Counted from the stretch's first letter, positions 25,801 to 35,630 are shown. The stretch is DNA of 64,000 nucleotides from Methanobacteriota archaeon (GCA_016841625.1 JAENYU010000007.1:1-64000); one strand, 5' to 3'. Made by a program: numbers and translations. Notes: generated from the letters alone by a model not told the origin.

Positions 25801-28188
25801 ATGAAGCCTATGAAACGGAAGATCAGGATTACTGCAGTATGCTTGATGCTCCTCGTATCCACTTTTTTTGCCGGTTGTGTTGATCAGGAACCGGCTGAGG
25901 AAGGAGAAGAAGGAACAGGTGGAGAGGTTAATGGGGTAGACGGGGCAGGTTCCGGGGAAGCAAAGCCCGCCGGGGAAGAGGGGACCACCGTGCCTGGACT
26001 TGAGGGGGAAAGTGCGGGGTTTTTAAGATACTACAGCCCCGAAAAAGCTGAATTCAAAGCGGAGGTTCCTGCCTACTCCCTGCCCCTCAGCGAGTCGGGG
26101 ATTGCAAATTACGGGGATTTTTCGGGAAAGATCCCCCTTGGGGCTTTGGACCTTGAGAAACTGAGAGAAAATGGTTTCGTTGTGATCGAAAACCCCTACA
26201 ACCCCGGGGAAGAGGACATAACAGGGATGTACTCCATCCTGGAAGAAGAGGAAGTCCCGATCTTTATCACAACCGACTCCCTTCTGCACCTCTACCACAT
26301 CCAGTTTGACGAGACCCTGCGCCAGATCGAGGAAAGGGAATTTTACGCTGCGATCTGGGAAATCGATAAAGCCCTGCTGGACGCCTCCGTTGAGGAGTAC
26401 AACAGCGCGTCAGGGGAAGTTAAGGAAGCCGCAAGAAGAAACGCAGCCTATTTTTCCGTTGCTTTGAGCCTGCTCCAGCCAGAGCCCGACCAGGTACAGG
26501 ATACGGAAGACCCCTACGGTATGGAGGACGAGTCTCTCTTTCCGGCAGGTTCGGAAGAAAGCTATCAGTTTGAGGTGCCCTCGTTTGTAAAAGAAGAGGT
26601 CGAAGCCGAACTTGCCCTGATCGAAGCCCACGCAGGTTTTTCGCCTTCCCCTCTTTTCATGTACACGGAAGACTACTCCCAGTACGTGCCCCGTGGTCAT
26701 TATACCCGCTCCGCGATGCTGGAAAATTACTTCAAAGCCTTCATGTGGCACGGCAGGATTAGCATGCTCCTGAAAGGAAAGCTGATCCAGGCCGAAGACC
26801 CCGAAAAGGAAGCCAGGATCCAGACCATGCAGGCGAGCCTGATTTCTTCGGAGCTTGAATCTGACCCGGAACTCTTTGGAAAATGGGACCGGATCTACCT
26901 GGTTACGGCGTTTTACGTGGGCTTTTCCGATGACCTCGGGCCCTACGAATACCTTGAAGCCCTTGATACCGTGTTTGCCGGGGATTTCGAGCCCGAAAAG
27001 CTGGACGAAGCCAGTGTTGCGGAACTAAAAGCAAAACTTGCCGAATTCCAGGGTCCGGAGATCTACGGCGGCACCGGAGCCTGCGTGCTTGAGCCTCCCT
27101 TTTCCCCGGAACAGGTCGACGAGTGCCTTAACGATACCAGGGGCTTTCGCTTCATGGGGCAGCGCTTTATCCCGGACTCTTACATGTTCTCGAAGCTTGT
27201 GGGAGCCTATACCGGGGAATACCTGGGAGACGCAGAGCCGGCACCTTTCACCCTGGTTATCTCGGGAGCAGGCCGGCCTATCCGGGGTTTTCCCCGGGGG
27301 CTTGACGTGATGGCTCTCCTGGGTTCAAAAAGGGCTGTTTACTGGCTGGACGAACTGGACGATTCGAATTACGAAAACTACAGCGCCAGGTATGAGGAGC
27401 TGGACGCCGAATTTTCTGCCTTCAACGAGAGCGACTGGAACCGGAACCTCTACTGGGCCTGGCTCTACTCCCTCCAACCCCTGCTTGAGAAGCACGGGGA
27501 AGGCTACCCCAGCTTCATGCAGACCGAGAGCTGGCAGGACAGGGAACTAAACACGGCCCTGGCTTCCTGGACCGAGCTCAGGCACGACACCATCCTCTAC
27601 GCCAAGCAGAGCTACACCATGGTAGAGTCCGCAGCCCCGATGCCTCCGGAAGAAAAGCCAGTGGTGGGATATGTTGAGCCTGTCCCCGAGTTCTATGCCC
27701 GGCTCCTTACCCTCACCCGGATGACGAACCAGGGCCTGGACGAAATGGAAGTGCTGGATTCCGCCTCGAAACGCAGGCTCACAAACCTTGAGGACGTCCT
27801 GGCAAGGCTGCTGGAAATATCGGAAAAGGAACTTGAAAACCGGGAACTCACGGAAGAAGACTACGAGTTCATAAAGACCTTCGGAGCCCAGGTCGAGGGC
27901 GTTATATCGGACGTTGATGAAAAAGCCCGGAAGACCACCATTGCGGCTGACGTCCACACCGACGGGAACACCGGCATGGTGCTCGAAGAAGGAGTCGGGT
28001 ACGTGGACATGATGGTGGTCGCATACAAACTCCCTGACGGCCGAATCCTTGTTGGCGCGGGTCCCGTAATGAGCCACTACGAGTTCAAACAGCCCATGGA
28101 CGACCGCCTGACCGATGAAAAATGGAGAGAAATGCTGGAGGCAAACCCGCCGGAAAAACCGGAGTGGACCTCCACTTACATTTCTTAA
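25801..28188 (+). CDS. DUF3160 lipoprotein
   Basis: 795 residues. N-terminal signal with lipobox (LLVSTFFAGC, Cys near 25) followed by a Gly/Glu-rich linker to about residue 70, so it should be lipid-anchored outside the cell. The remainder is a DUF3160 domain, a large helical domain of unknown function known in archaea and bacteria; blocks such as PIFITTDSLLHLYHIQFD, RGHYTRSAMLENYFKAFMWHGR and RPIRGFPRGLDVMALLGS are typical. Start could be this ATG or the one three codons later. Monocistronic. Confidence 0.85.
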   Translation: MKPMKRKIRITAVCLMLLVSTFFAGCVDQEPAEEGEEGTGGEVNGVDGAGSGEAKPAGEEGTTVPGLEGESAGFLRYYSPEKAEFKAEVPAYSLPLSESGIANYGDFSGKIPLGALDLEKLRENGFVVIENPYNPGEEDITGMYSILEEEEVPIFITTDSLLHLYHIQFDETLRQIEEREFYAAIWEIDKALLDASVEEYNSASGEVKEAARRNAAYFSVALSLLQPEPDQVQDTEDPYGMEDESLFPAGSEESYQFEVPSFVKEEVEAELALIEAHAGFSPSPLFMYTEDYSQYVPRGHYTRSAMLENYFKAFMWHGRISMLLKGKLIQAEDPEKEARIQTMQASLISSELESDPELFGKWDRIYLVTAFYVGFSDDLGPYEYLEALDTVFAGDFEPEKLDEASVAELKAKLAEFQGPEIYGGTGACVLEPPFSPEQVDECLNDTRGFRFMGQRFIPDSYMFSKLVGAYTGEYLGDAEPAPFTLVISGAGRPIRGFPRGLDVMALLGSKRAVYWLDELDDSNYENYSARYEELDAEFSAFNESDWNRNLYWAWLYSLQPLLEKHGEGYPSFMQTESWQDRELNTALASWTELRHDTILYAKQSYTMVESAAPMPPEEKPVVGYVEPVPEFYARLLTLTRMTNQGLDEMEVLDSASKRRLTNLEDVLARLLEISEKELENRELTEEDYEFIKTFGAQVEGVISDVDEKARKTTIAADVHTDGNTGMVLEEGVGYVDMMVVAYKLPDGRILVGAGPVMSHYEFKQPMDDRLTDEKWREMLEANPPEKPEWTSTYIS

Positions 28189-28318
28189 TTTAAATAAATT
28201 TTAGTTTTTAATTTCAAAAACGATGTGAAATGAAGTAAAAAATTAAGAGAATCGGGAGAAGGAAAATTAGGAAAAAGGAACTGGGAAAAAAGAGAATCAA
28301 GAAAAAAATCGAGAGGTT

Positions 28319-29578
28319 TCAGACCGAAATCTTCTCCTCTTCCTTAATTGCGCGGGCTTTTTCCTGTTTTACTTCTTTGATCATCTTTTCCAGGTAATCT
28401 CTCGGGATGCTTTTTCGCTTTTCTTCGGTGCAGACCTTGACCTTATCGATAAGGGCACAGAGCTCGTCCCGCTCGAGGCAGAAGCCAATGCTGTTGATGA
28501 TGCCTTTCAGGGCTTTCATCCCGGTGTGCTTTCCGACGATCAGGTTGCGTTTTCCGCCTACCATTTCGGGGAGGAAGAGTTCGTAAGTCCTGGGTTCTTC
28601 CAGGATTGCGGCAACGTGGATTCCGGACTCGTGGGTAAAGGCGTTTTGCCCTACCACGGACTTGTTTATGGCGGGAGTGATCCTGGAGTATTCAGCAACC
28701 ATCCTGGAAAGTTCTGTCAGTTTGGTCGTGTCATAGCGGTCGATGCCGTACTGCACCCTGAGGGCTACCATCACTTCTTCAAGGGAGGCGTTTCCCGCCC
28801 GTTCCCCGATCCCATTGACGGTTGTGTGGAGCTGTTTTGCCCCGGCTTCGGCAGCTGCGAGGGTGTTTGCGGTTGCCATGCCAAGGTCGTCGTGACAGTG
28901 GATGCAGATCGGGGTTTTGACCGCCTTGAATATCTCGCTTACCAGGTAGCTGGTGCTGGAAGGGTTCAGGATGCCTATGGTGTCGGCAAGGCTTACGTAA
29001 GCCACCTTGTAGTCCCTTTCAACTTCCTGGAATGCCTGTTTGAGCCGGTCCACCGGAGTCCTGGTAGCATCTTCTGCTGCAAAACGAACGCTTAAACCGT
29101 GATCTGTTGCGTATTCGATAGTTTCCCTGGCACAGCCGAGCATCTCCTCAAAGCTTCTGTGGTATTTGTGCTGGAGATGCAGGTCGGACATGGCAATAAA
29201 AATACTTACAATGTCAACGTCACATTCCAGAGCAGCGTCAACATCCCCTTTTACGGACCTGGAGAGGCAGCAGATTCTTGAATCGTACCCCTGCTTTGCA
29301 ATTTCCCTGACTATTTCCTTTTCGTTGGTTGAAACTACGGGAAAACCTGCTTCTATAACCTCGATTCCCATAGAATCAAGCTCACTGGCAATTGCCAGTT
29401 TCTGCTCCCGGTCAAATACGACTCCCGGGGTCTGCTCTCCATCGCGGAGAGTCACATCACAGATTTCGATATCAAGGGGGCGGTAATCGATGAAGTCCAT
29501 CAGCGTGTTTCTGGAGTACTGCTCGCTCTCTGACATGGTACTGATTCCTGTGCTTGTTTTTGCTGCTTGTGAGGACAT
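28319..29578 (-). CDS. aksA: Homocitrate synthase, AksA type
   Basis: Condenses acetyl-CoA with 2-oxoglutarate and longer 2-oxo acids on the way to coenzyme B (7-mercaptoheptanoyl chain). 419 residues of the DRE-TIM metallolyase/LeuA superfamily: ICDVTLRDGEQTPGV near 40, metal ligands in CIHCHDDLGMATANT, NGIGERAGNASLEEV, and TPAINKSVVGQNAFTHESGI. It lacks the long C-terminal leucine regulatory domain of LeuA, consistent with AksA/NifV. The ATG at 29578 has no ribosome site; a second ATG 14 codons in follows CAGGA and may be used. NifV or LeuA specificity cannot be fully excluded. Confidence 0.82.
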   Translation of the reverse strand: MSSQAAKTSTGISTMSESEQYSRNTLMDFIDYRPLDIEICDVTLRDGEQTPGVVFDREQKLAIASELDSMGIEVIEAGFPVVSTNEKEIVREIAKQGYDSRICCLSRSVKGDVDAALECDVDIVSIFIAMSDLHLQHKYHRSFEEMLGCARETIEYATDHGLSVRFAAEDATRTPVDRLKQAFQEVERDYKVAYVSLADTIGILNPSSTSYLVSEIFKAVKTPICIHCHDDLGMATANTLAAAEAGAKQLHTTVNGIGERAGNASLEEVMVALRVQYGIDRYDTTKLTELSRMVAEYSRITPAINKSVVGQNAFTHESGIHVAAILEEPRTYELFLPEMVGGKRNLIVGKHTGMKALKGIINSIGFCLERDELCALIDKVKVCTEEKRKSIPRDYLEKMIKEVKQEKARAIKEEEKISV

Positions 29579-29872
29579 TTATGATTATTTATAATGATAG
29601 ATGTCAATTTGCCCCTGCAATAGCCCTAATGCTAGAGTGAAAACCTTTCAGGGCTGGAAAATTCTTTTAAAGGCAAAAAATGTGATATTTTAGTAAGATT
29701 AAGGATAGCTTAACCTGCATGTATATAAACGTTATCCAGAGGGGAAAACGATTTCCGGTAACCGTATAAACGTACGTTCAGAACTGAAAAAGAAGAAAAA
29801 AAGACCTCTTTTTCAGGCTGTTAACAGTATAAACGCAGGTTCTGAAGTAAAAAGAAGAAAAAAGACCTTTTA
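29579..29872. repeat. Spacer with duplicated 50-nt termination-like unit
   Basis: Two similar units (about 29764-29818 and 29829-29880) share GTATAAACG then AAAAGAAGAAAAAAGACCT. On the minus strand these give T-rich tracts right before the aksA promoter region and after nadK. Likely terminator duplication. Confidence 0.4.
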
Positions 29873-30697
29873 TCAGGAAAGTTTCCGCTGTACCTTTTCA
29901 TAAAAGCAGGTATCCGAGATCTTTACGAAACGTGCCGGAAACTTTGACTTTTTCAATTTCACCACATCCTCCGGCCGGATCCTGTAGGACTTCTGCCCGT
30001 CAATTGCGACAACAGCTTCTTTGGAGGTCGTGAGCTTCACGGTAAATTCACTGTCCGAAGGGATGACCCAGGGCCGGGAAGACAGCTTGAAAGGAGCCAC
30101 GGGCACCACAACGATAGCATTGACCCTGGGGTTCACGATCGGGCCGCCTGCGCTCATGGCATAGGCAGTGGAGCCGGTAGGGGTTGCAAAAACAACGCCG
30201 TCAGCCCGTATTTCTTCCAGGGGGCAGTCATCCACGCTTACTTCGAACTGGATGATCTTTGCGGGTTTTGCGGACATGATTGCGACTTCGTTGGTAGCAG
30301 TATCGATAATCTCCCCATTCAGGTAAACGTCAACCCGCATTCTTTCGATATAGGAAAAACCGTAAAGTACTTCTTCTATGGCTTCAATCGCGCCCTCGGG
30401 TTCCACATCTACGAGAAAGCCGAGAGTGCCCATATTGATTCCCAGGATGGGCAGGGGGTCTTTCATCTTGGCAATGTTCCGAAGGACAGTCCCGTCTCCT
30501 CCGACGCTTATGAGCAGTTCCACTCCTTCGTCCTTCATTCTTTCAACCGGGACCCCTGGAATGCCCAGGACGTCCGCAGTGGCAGTGGAGACAAGTATTT
30601 CAACTTTCGAGCTGAAACAGTCCAGGATTTCCCTGACCATTTCCACCACGTCAAGCCTGTCACAGCGGGATGCGACCCCTATTTTTTTGATAGACAA
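29873..30697 (-). CDS. nadK: NAD kinase
   Basis: Phosphorylates NAD to NADP. 274 residues with the catalytic GGDGTVLRN motif near residue 66, NMGTLGFLVDVEPE, and the second signature PTGSTAYAMSAGGPIVNP. Start is TTG (MSIKKIGVASR) close to an AGGGGA site. It begins only 10 nt after the inositol-phosphatase gene on the same strand. In Methanocaldococcus the two activities are fused in one protein (NADP phosphatase/NAD kinase), so the pair here probably acts on the same pool. Confidence 0.92.
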   Translation of the reverse strand: MSIKKIGVASRCDRLDVVEMVREILDCFSSKVEILVSTATADVLGIPGVPVERMKDEGVELLISVGGDGTVLRNIAKMKDPLPILGINMGTLGFLVDVEPEGAIEAIEEVLYGFSYIERMRVDVYLNGEIIDTATNEVAIMSAKPAKIIQFEVSVDDCPLEEIRADGVVFATPTGSTAYAMSAGGPIVNPRVNAIVVVPVAPFKLSSRPWVIPSDSEFTVKLTTSKEAVVAIDGQKSYRIRPEDVVKLKKSKFPARFVKISDTCFYEKVQRKLS

Positions 30698-30707
30698 ATT
30701 ATCCCCT

Positions 30708-31502
30708 TTAAAGCAGTTTTAAAAGTTTCCCTTGCACATGTCCGTTGGAAGCGACCATTTCCACCCTGTTCATAACATTATCCGGAAGCTTTAAAGGATT
30801 TCCGTGCCCGTCCGTAACAAGTCCCCCTGCTTCCGTTATAATGAGCTGTCCTGCAGCCACATCGGTCAGGCGAAGAGCCTGCCGGACGTCTACAAAGGCA
30901 TCCAGCCTGCCTGATGCCACGTAGCAGAGTTCGAGCGCCACGCTGCCCAGAAGCCTCACCCTCTGGACGTTTTTGTGGAGATTGAGGGCTTTTTCCGTGT
31001 TCTGCCGGTATCCGTAAACACTGATGCAGGATTTTTTCAGGTCGGTGTTCCGGGAAACACGGACAGGTTTTCCGTTCAGGTATGCCCCTTTCCCGGCTTC
31101 GGCGCAGTATTCCTCATCAATTACCAGGTTCCTTACATAACCGAAGCTGATATCCGAAAGGTCCGGGGTCGCTACAGCTATCGAAACATTGTAGAAGGGA
31201 ATCCCGGCAGAGGCGTTGTAGGTCCCGTCCAGGGGGTCCAGGACAAGGGCAAACTCGGGGGACTTCCCTATAAGGAGCTCCCCCAGTTCCTCGCTGATTA
31301 TCCTCATGGACCGCCCGTCGGCTTTCAGCACCTCCACGATAGCGTCCTCGGCTGCAATGTCGATCCCCTTGGTAGGGGTCCCGTCAGCGCCCATGCAAAT
31401 ATACTTGCCTGCAGCCTCGGTCCCTGCAAGGTCACAGGTGGCGTCCGAGGCGGCTTTAAAAGATTCTCGACAAAGTTTCAAAAAATGAAAATCGGGGGTC
31501 AT
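30708..31502 (-). CDS. suhB: Inositol monophosphatase / fructose-1,6-bisphosphatase family
   Basis: Lithium-sensitive phosphatase fold, 264 residues from the ATG at 31502 (a TTG 14 codons earlier is possible). Metal-binding motifs: SEELGEL, then DPLDGTYN near residue 85, and the C-terminal LTDVAAGQLIITEAGG. Archaeal members hydrolyse fructose-1,6-bisphosphate, inositol phosphate and, with NAD kinase, NADP. Directly upstream of nadK with a 10-nt gap, so the two are almost surely one operon. The exact substrate is inferred from the family. Confidence 0.88.
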   Translation of the reverse strand: MTPDFHFLKLCRESFKAASDATCDLAGTEAAGKYICMGADGTPTKGIDIAAEDAIVEVLKADGRSMRIISEELGELLIGKSPEFALVLDPLDGTYNASAGIPFYNVSIAVATPDLSDISFGYVRNLVIDEEYCAEAGKGAYLNGKPVRVSRNTDLKKSCISVYGYRQNTEKALNLHKNVQRVRLLGSVALELCYVASGRLDAFVDVRQALRLTDVAAGQLIITEAGGLVTDGHGNPLKLPDNVMNRVEMVASNGHVQGKLLKLL

Positions 31503-31526
31503 ATCTGGGTCGGATCTCCCGGTCTT

Positions 31527-31585
31527 TGAGTATGATGCTTCCAATAATGATGCTTCAATAATGATGCTTCAATAATGATGCTTCT
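31527..31585. repeat. 14-bp tandem repeat before the phosphatase gene
   Basis: AATAATGATGCTTC in about four imperfect copies between the GAPDH stop and the phosphatase start, partly overlapping the alternative TTG-start extension. Confidence 0.6.
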
Positions 31586-31614
31586 AATGAAAACCCGAAG
31601 CCCCTTTCAGGGGC

Positions 31615-32622
31615 TCAGAGTCCGATTGCCTTATTTGTTTTCTCGATGGACTTTGCACCGCTGCTTTCCAGTTCCATCATGGCGCGGATAGCATCCACGT
31701 TTTCGGGAACCACGTCGGATTCCTGGTGGATTGCCTGGAAGAAGTAGAGTTCCCCGTCGTCAATGGTTATGGATTCGTCCCAGATGCAGTTTTCCCACAT
31801 ATCGTTCCTGGGGCGTTTCAGGTCCCTTGCAACTTCAATGATCTCGGCGGTGGAAGTAATGCCCTGTCCCACGAAACGGATCCTGGACTGGGTGCCCAGC
31901 ACTTCTTTGACGTCCTCAGCACTGCATTCCTTTTCAAGTTTCATGTTTATGGTGTGCAGGTGCATGAGAGTTGTCGGGATCTTCATGGCCATTGTGCTTA
32001 TGTTGATATTCGGAAGCACGCTTTTTACGTCAGGCCCGTGGTGGGAAGGCAGCTTGATGGGGTTCGGGACAATTGCGTTGATCGGCCCCTTCTTCGCGTC
32101 ATTGGGGTCGGCGGCTCTCCGCACCAGGGTGACCCTGGCTTTCTTTACCCCGAATTCCTGGTCTATCGGGTAGATGACCCTGCAAAGCCCCGTAGTGTTG
32201 CAGGAAACCACCCTTACAAAGTCAAGCCCGAGAGCCCCTTCGTAGTTGGAGACCGCATTAAAGGAAAAACCGGTAAGCTCGTGCTCTTCTCCCCCCTGCC
32301 AGATGGCTTTGACGCCTGCCTTTTCGTATACTGCCTTGTTGCTTTCCCCCACTCCCCCCGGGGTGCAGTCCACGACCAGGTCGGCTTTCTCAATCATATC
32401 ATCAAGGGTCCCTGCTGCCGGAATCCCGGCCTTTTCGAAGGACTCTACCCTGTCGGCAAGGGTGTAGATATCATAGCCGAGCTGGGCGCCAACCGCAGCC
32501 TCATAGTTCGGCCTGGTCTTGGAAATCCCGATGATTTCCATGTCGTCCTGTGCCCGGACGGCGTCAGCTACTCTCTTCCCAATGGTTCCGTATCCGTTAA
32601 CTGCAATTTTTACTTTTGACAT
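31615..32622 (-). CDS. gap: Glyceraldehyde-3-phosphate dehydrogenase, archaeal type II
   Basis: Phosphorylating GAPDH of gluconeogenesis/glycolysis. 335 residues with the N-terminal Rossmann motif IAVNGYGTIGKRVADAV, the catalytic Cys in VSCNTTGLCR near residue 140, and the archaeal blocks VRRAADPNDAKKGPINAIVPN and LPSHHGPDVK. Length is standard. Preceded by GGATGATAA before the ATG. Upstream of, and co-oriented with, the phosphatase-NAD kinase pair; about 110 nt with repeats separates them. Confidence 0.94.
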   Translation of the reverse strand: MSKVKIAVNGYGTIGKRVADAVRAQDDMEIIGISKTRPNYEAAVGAQLGYDIYTLADRVESFEKAGIPAAGTLDDMIEKADLVVDCTPGGVGESNKAVYEKAGVKAIWQGGEEHELTGFSFNAVSNYEGALGLDFVRVVSCNTTGLCRVIYPIDQEFGVKKARVTLVRRAADPNDAKKGPINAIVPNPIKLPSHHGPDVKSVLPNINISTMAMKIPTTLMHLHTINMKLEKECSAEDVKEVLGTQSRIRFVGQGITSTAEIIEVARDLKRPRNDMWENCIWDESITIDDGELYFFQAIHQESDVVPENVDAIRAMMELESSGAKSIEKTNKAIGL

Positions 32623-33412
32623 TTATCATCCTGTCCTGTTTAATCCTATCCTACCCCATTCAGGATATGAACATAAATTATGAATTGTCAAATTTTTTAG
32701 CTGGTATAAGATTCCGGGCAGCTTCTTAAAAAACTTCGTGATGATGTATGGTGAACTGTCCGGTCCCTGACCTCAGGTTAATGATTAAACGCTTTTAAAG
32801 TGTTTTGATTTAATCCCCTTTTTTGATTTTCAGATCAGGTAGTGGAAAATAGATTTGATTGGTTATATATGCTTTTCTTGAGGTATCCGTTATCGAAGGA
32901 ATTTGTGGGTTTGAATGCCACACTAGCATAATTTTTTGGGGTAATAGCTAAAGCGAATTTTTTGAACGCGGTTTTGTGAGGTCGTTGAACAACAGTTTTC
33001 ATCGTTGGGATATATAGAAAAAAGCGGGTGTTTTTTGATTCTTTCTTCTGAAATGCACGTCAAAAACGGAGATATTGTTCCCCCTGGGCTCGATCCGGCC
33101 CTCACTTTCCGAACTGACCCTGCCTGTTATGACCCTTTCCAAAAAGGAGCTTCGATTTTTGTTTCCTTTTCTCTTCTTCTCTCCCTCCATACCCTCATCC
33201 ACAGAACCGAACCCGGATTTGAATCGAAAAAACAGTTTAACCATTACGTTAATGCTTTAGATCGAAAGCAAGAATTTTGAGAAAGAGGCTTAAGCTGAGT
33301 TCAGTTTCATAATATTTCAGAAACGTATCATAAATTTATTTTCAAAATCCACACCCTTTATAAGACTTGAATATTATCTTAAAGACACAAGAATAGCTTG
33401 CAGGTCCTGTTT
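32623..33412. other. Divergent AT-rich spacer
   Basis: About 790 nt between GAPDH and the AlbA_2-type gene. AT-rich promoter-like stretches at 32860-32950 and 33320-33370. Frames of 60-90 codons here show no family signature or ribosome site. No gene accepted. Confidence 0.4.
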
Positions 33413-34819
33413 ATGAACTCCTATTTCAAGCTGAAAGAATCCGAAACCCTTGAACTGAAAAAATCCACCGCACAATTAAAACCGGCCGTAATCTCCATAG
33501 TTGCCATGCTCAACAAACACCAGGAAGGAAAATTGTATTTCGGGGTCAAGGATGACGGAACTATTGTAGGGCAGGAAATTGGGAATGATACTTTGAGGAC
33601 CATTTCTCAGGCAATCTCCGCTCATATTGAACCCAGGATCTATCCGGCAATAAAGCAGGTAAACCTTCAAGGAAAAACCTGCATAGAACTTGAGTTCCGG
33701 GGAAATGAGGTGCCTTATTTTGCACACGGAAGGGCTTATATCCGAACTTCCGATGAAGATAAGCCCCTGAGTGTAAAGGAACTCGAAAACCTTATACTCA
33801 GAAAAAATAAAGATCAGTTGAAGTGGGACAGGTCCATTTGCAAGGAAGCAGGTTTAGAAGATCTTGATGAAGAAAAAGTGCGTTTTTTCTTGAAGGAGGC
33901 GGGAAGGGAATTCAGTGGCCTGGAAAATTCCCTGAAAAAGTTAAAGCTTATTGATGCCGGAAAGTTGACAAATGCGGCAGTAATTCTCTTCGGAAAGAAG
34001 CCAGAGGATTTTTTCCCGAATGCAAGACTCAGGTGCGCTGTTTTTGCTACAAACGACACTTCATATATCATTGACATGCAGGACTACACAGGTGACCTGT
34101 TCAACCTGATCGCTGAGGCTGAAAAGTACATCCTCAAGAACATCCACATTGGAATGCGGCTGGAAGGCCTGAAAAGAATCGATGTCCCGGAAATCGCGAA
34201 GGAAGCAATAAGAGAAGCCATCATAAACGCCTTTTGCCACAGGGACTACTACGAATACGATTCCGTAAATGTAGCCATCTTCAAAAACCGTTTGGAAATC
34301 AGAAACAAAGGACTTCTTTACGGCGGACTCACAATCGAACAGATCAAAACCGAAATGGTCTCCGAGCGAAGGAACGAACTGATAGCTGAGATCTTCCATG
34401 AAATCCACTGGATTGAAAAATGGGGCAGGGGAATAAGCCTGATTCTTTCAATGGAACCAGAGGCTGATTTTAAAGAGGTCGGGACTCAGTTTATTGTCAC
34501 TTTTAAGAGAAAGTACTTTGAGGAAAGTGAAGAAAGTGAAGAAAAGGTAGAAGAGAGGAAGGTAGAAGGGTGGTCTGAAAGGTGGTCTGAAAGGTGGTCT
34601 GAAAGGTGGTCTGAAAGGTGGTCTGAACTCAATGAAAACCAACGTAAGATCCTGATTTTACTACAAACAAATCCATCAATTTCAAAAATAGAACTTGCCG
34701 ATAAACTTGGAATAAATCCATCTGCAGTTCAAAAGAATCTGAACACATTAAAGAAAAAACGTTTCCTCAAAAGAGTCGGACCTGCCAGAGGTGGACACTG
34801 GGAATTAATTGACGAATGA
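33413..34819 (+). CDS. AlbA_2 / ATPase-like DNA-binding regulator with winged helix
   Basis: 468 residues. N-terminal AlbA_2 (Schlafen-like) domain: ESETLELKKS, AMLNKHQEGKLYFGVKDDG. A GHKL-like ATPase domain (HATPase_c_4) follows, with EAIREAIINAFCHRDY near 270 and KWGRGISLIL. The C-terminus is a winged helix (SKIELADKLGINPSAVQKNL) reached through a repeat of WSER tetrapeptides. Such proteins are multi-copy in methanosarcinas and are thought to be transcriptional regulators or defence-linked; the role is not established. Its 3' end and downstream flank are duplicated at 35245. Confidence 0.8.
   Translation: MNSYFKLKESETLELKKSTAQLKPAVISIVAMLNKHQEGKLYFGVKDDGTIVGQEIGNDTLRTISQAISAHIEPRIYPAIKQVNLQGKTCIELEFRGNEVPYFAHGRAYIRTSDEDKPLSVKELENLILRKNKDQLKWDRSICKEAGLEDLDEEKVRFFLKEAGREFSGLENSLKKLKLIDAGKLTNAAVILFGKKPEDFFPNARLRCAVFATNDTSYIIDMQDYTGDLFNLIAEAEKYILKNIHIGMRLEGLKRIDVPEIAKEAIREAIINAFCHRDYYEYDSVNVAIFKNRLEIRNKGLLYGGLTIEQIKTEMVSERRNELIAEIFHEIHWIEKWGRGISLILSMEPEADFKEVGTQFIVTFKRKYFEESEESEEKVEERKVEGWSERWSERWSERWSERWSELNENQRKILILLQTNPSISKIELADKLGINPSAVQKNLNTLKKKRFLKRVGPARGGHWELIDE
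34571..34627 (+). repeat. 12-bp in-frame repeat encoding WSER
   Basis: TGGTCTGAAAGG four times exactly plus a partial fifth. Forms the hinge between ATPase and winged helix. A decayed neighbour copy has a different 12-bp repeat (GEVE) at the same place. Confidence 0.9.
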
Positions 34820-35073
34820 GTAGTGGGAGCTGCCTGTGGGACCGTTTGAATATAACTTTATTATTATATTTCACCGGCGGGCTGCTCTCTAACTTCCCCG
34901 AGTACCGCCCCCCCAAAACCCGAACTCTATCCCCTGACTCTCTGGACTGCCTGAAGTAGAAATCGATTGAAAGGCAGCTCGGAGTGGAACCGGGAAATTT
35001 TAAGTTGTGCCTGGTTTTGTATGGGGAAGTTTCGTTCGCGGAAGGGGCTATGGGTGGATAGTTCTTTGAGGAA
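34727..35073. repeat. Direct repeat copy A (518-nt offset)
   Basis: The last 30 codons of the AlbA_2-type gene plus about 250 nt of its 3' flank recur almost exactly 518 nt downstream (copy B, 35245-35600). The flank part (from 34850) holds a CTGCCT/AGGCAG inverted repeat and an AT-rich ATTATTATATTTCACCGGCG stretch. Confidence 0.88.
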
Positions 35074-35337
35074 TGTGAGGAAAAGGTCGGTGAAAAGGAG
35101 GTAGAAGGGGAGGTAGAAGGGGAGGTAGAAGGGGAGGTAGAAAAACTGACTGAAACTCAAAAATTAATGCTTAAGCTTGTGAAAGAAAATCCATATGTAT
35201 CTATAAAATAAATGTCACGAATTGCACGGAGCAGTACAAGCTTTGTTCAAAAGAATCTGAACACATTAAAGAAAAAACGTTTCCTCAAAAGAGTCGGACC
35301 TGCCAGAGGTGGACACTGGGAATTAATTGACGAATGA
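35062..35337 (+). pseudogene. Decayed C-terminal end of a second AlbA_2-type gene
   Basis: One frame reads FFEECEEKVGEKEVEGEV, a GEVE tetrapeptide repeat, LTETQKLMLKLVKENP, then a TAA stop at 35209, and continues in the same frame to VQKNLNTLKKKRFLKRV and the same terminal residues as the intact gene. Aligned without gaps to the intact winged helix, the stop replaces a Glu in the recognition region. No N-terminal domains are present. It is therefore a relic of a paralogue with its own repeat type, now fused to a copy of the neighbour's end. Confidence 0.8.
35098..35144 (+). repeat. 12-bp repeat encoding GEVE in the relic
   Basis: GAGGTAGAAGGG in four copies, equivalent in position to the WSER repeat of the intact gene. 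Confidence 0.85.
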
Positions 35338-35600
35338 GTAGTGGGAGCTGCCTGTGGGACCGTTTGAATATAACTTTATTATTATATTTCACCGGCGGGC
35401 TGCTCTCTAACTTCCCCGAGTACCGCCCCCCCAAAACCCGAACTCTATCCCCTGGCTCTCCGGACTGCCTGAAGTAGAAATCGATTGAAAGGCAGCTCGG
35501 AGTGTAACCGGGAAGTTTTAAGTTGTGCCTGTTTTGAGTTCGGAAAAGGTTCTTTCGCGGAAGGGGCCGTGGGTGGAGAGTTCTTTGAGGAATTCGGGGG
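35245..35600. repeat. Direct repeat copy B
   Basis: Second copy of the unit at 34727, near-identical through the stop codon and about 220 nt of flank, diverging after 35540. Confidence 0.88.
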
Positions 35601-35630
35601 AGGGGAAGAGTGAGGAGAATCCTGCCTGAT

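Noticed and set aside
31726-32619. 297-codon frame opposite GAPDH
   Set aside because: Shadow of GAPDH; no motif.
33005-33280. 91-codon frame before the AlbA_2 gene
   Set aside because: No ribosome site, overlaps other random frames, composition like spacer.
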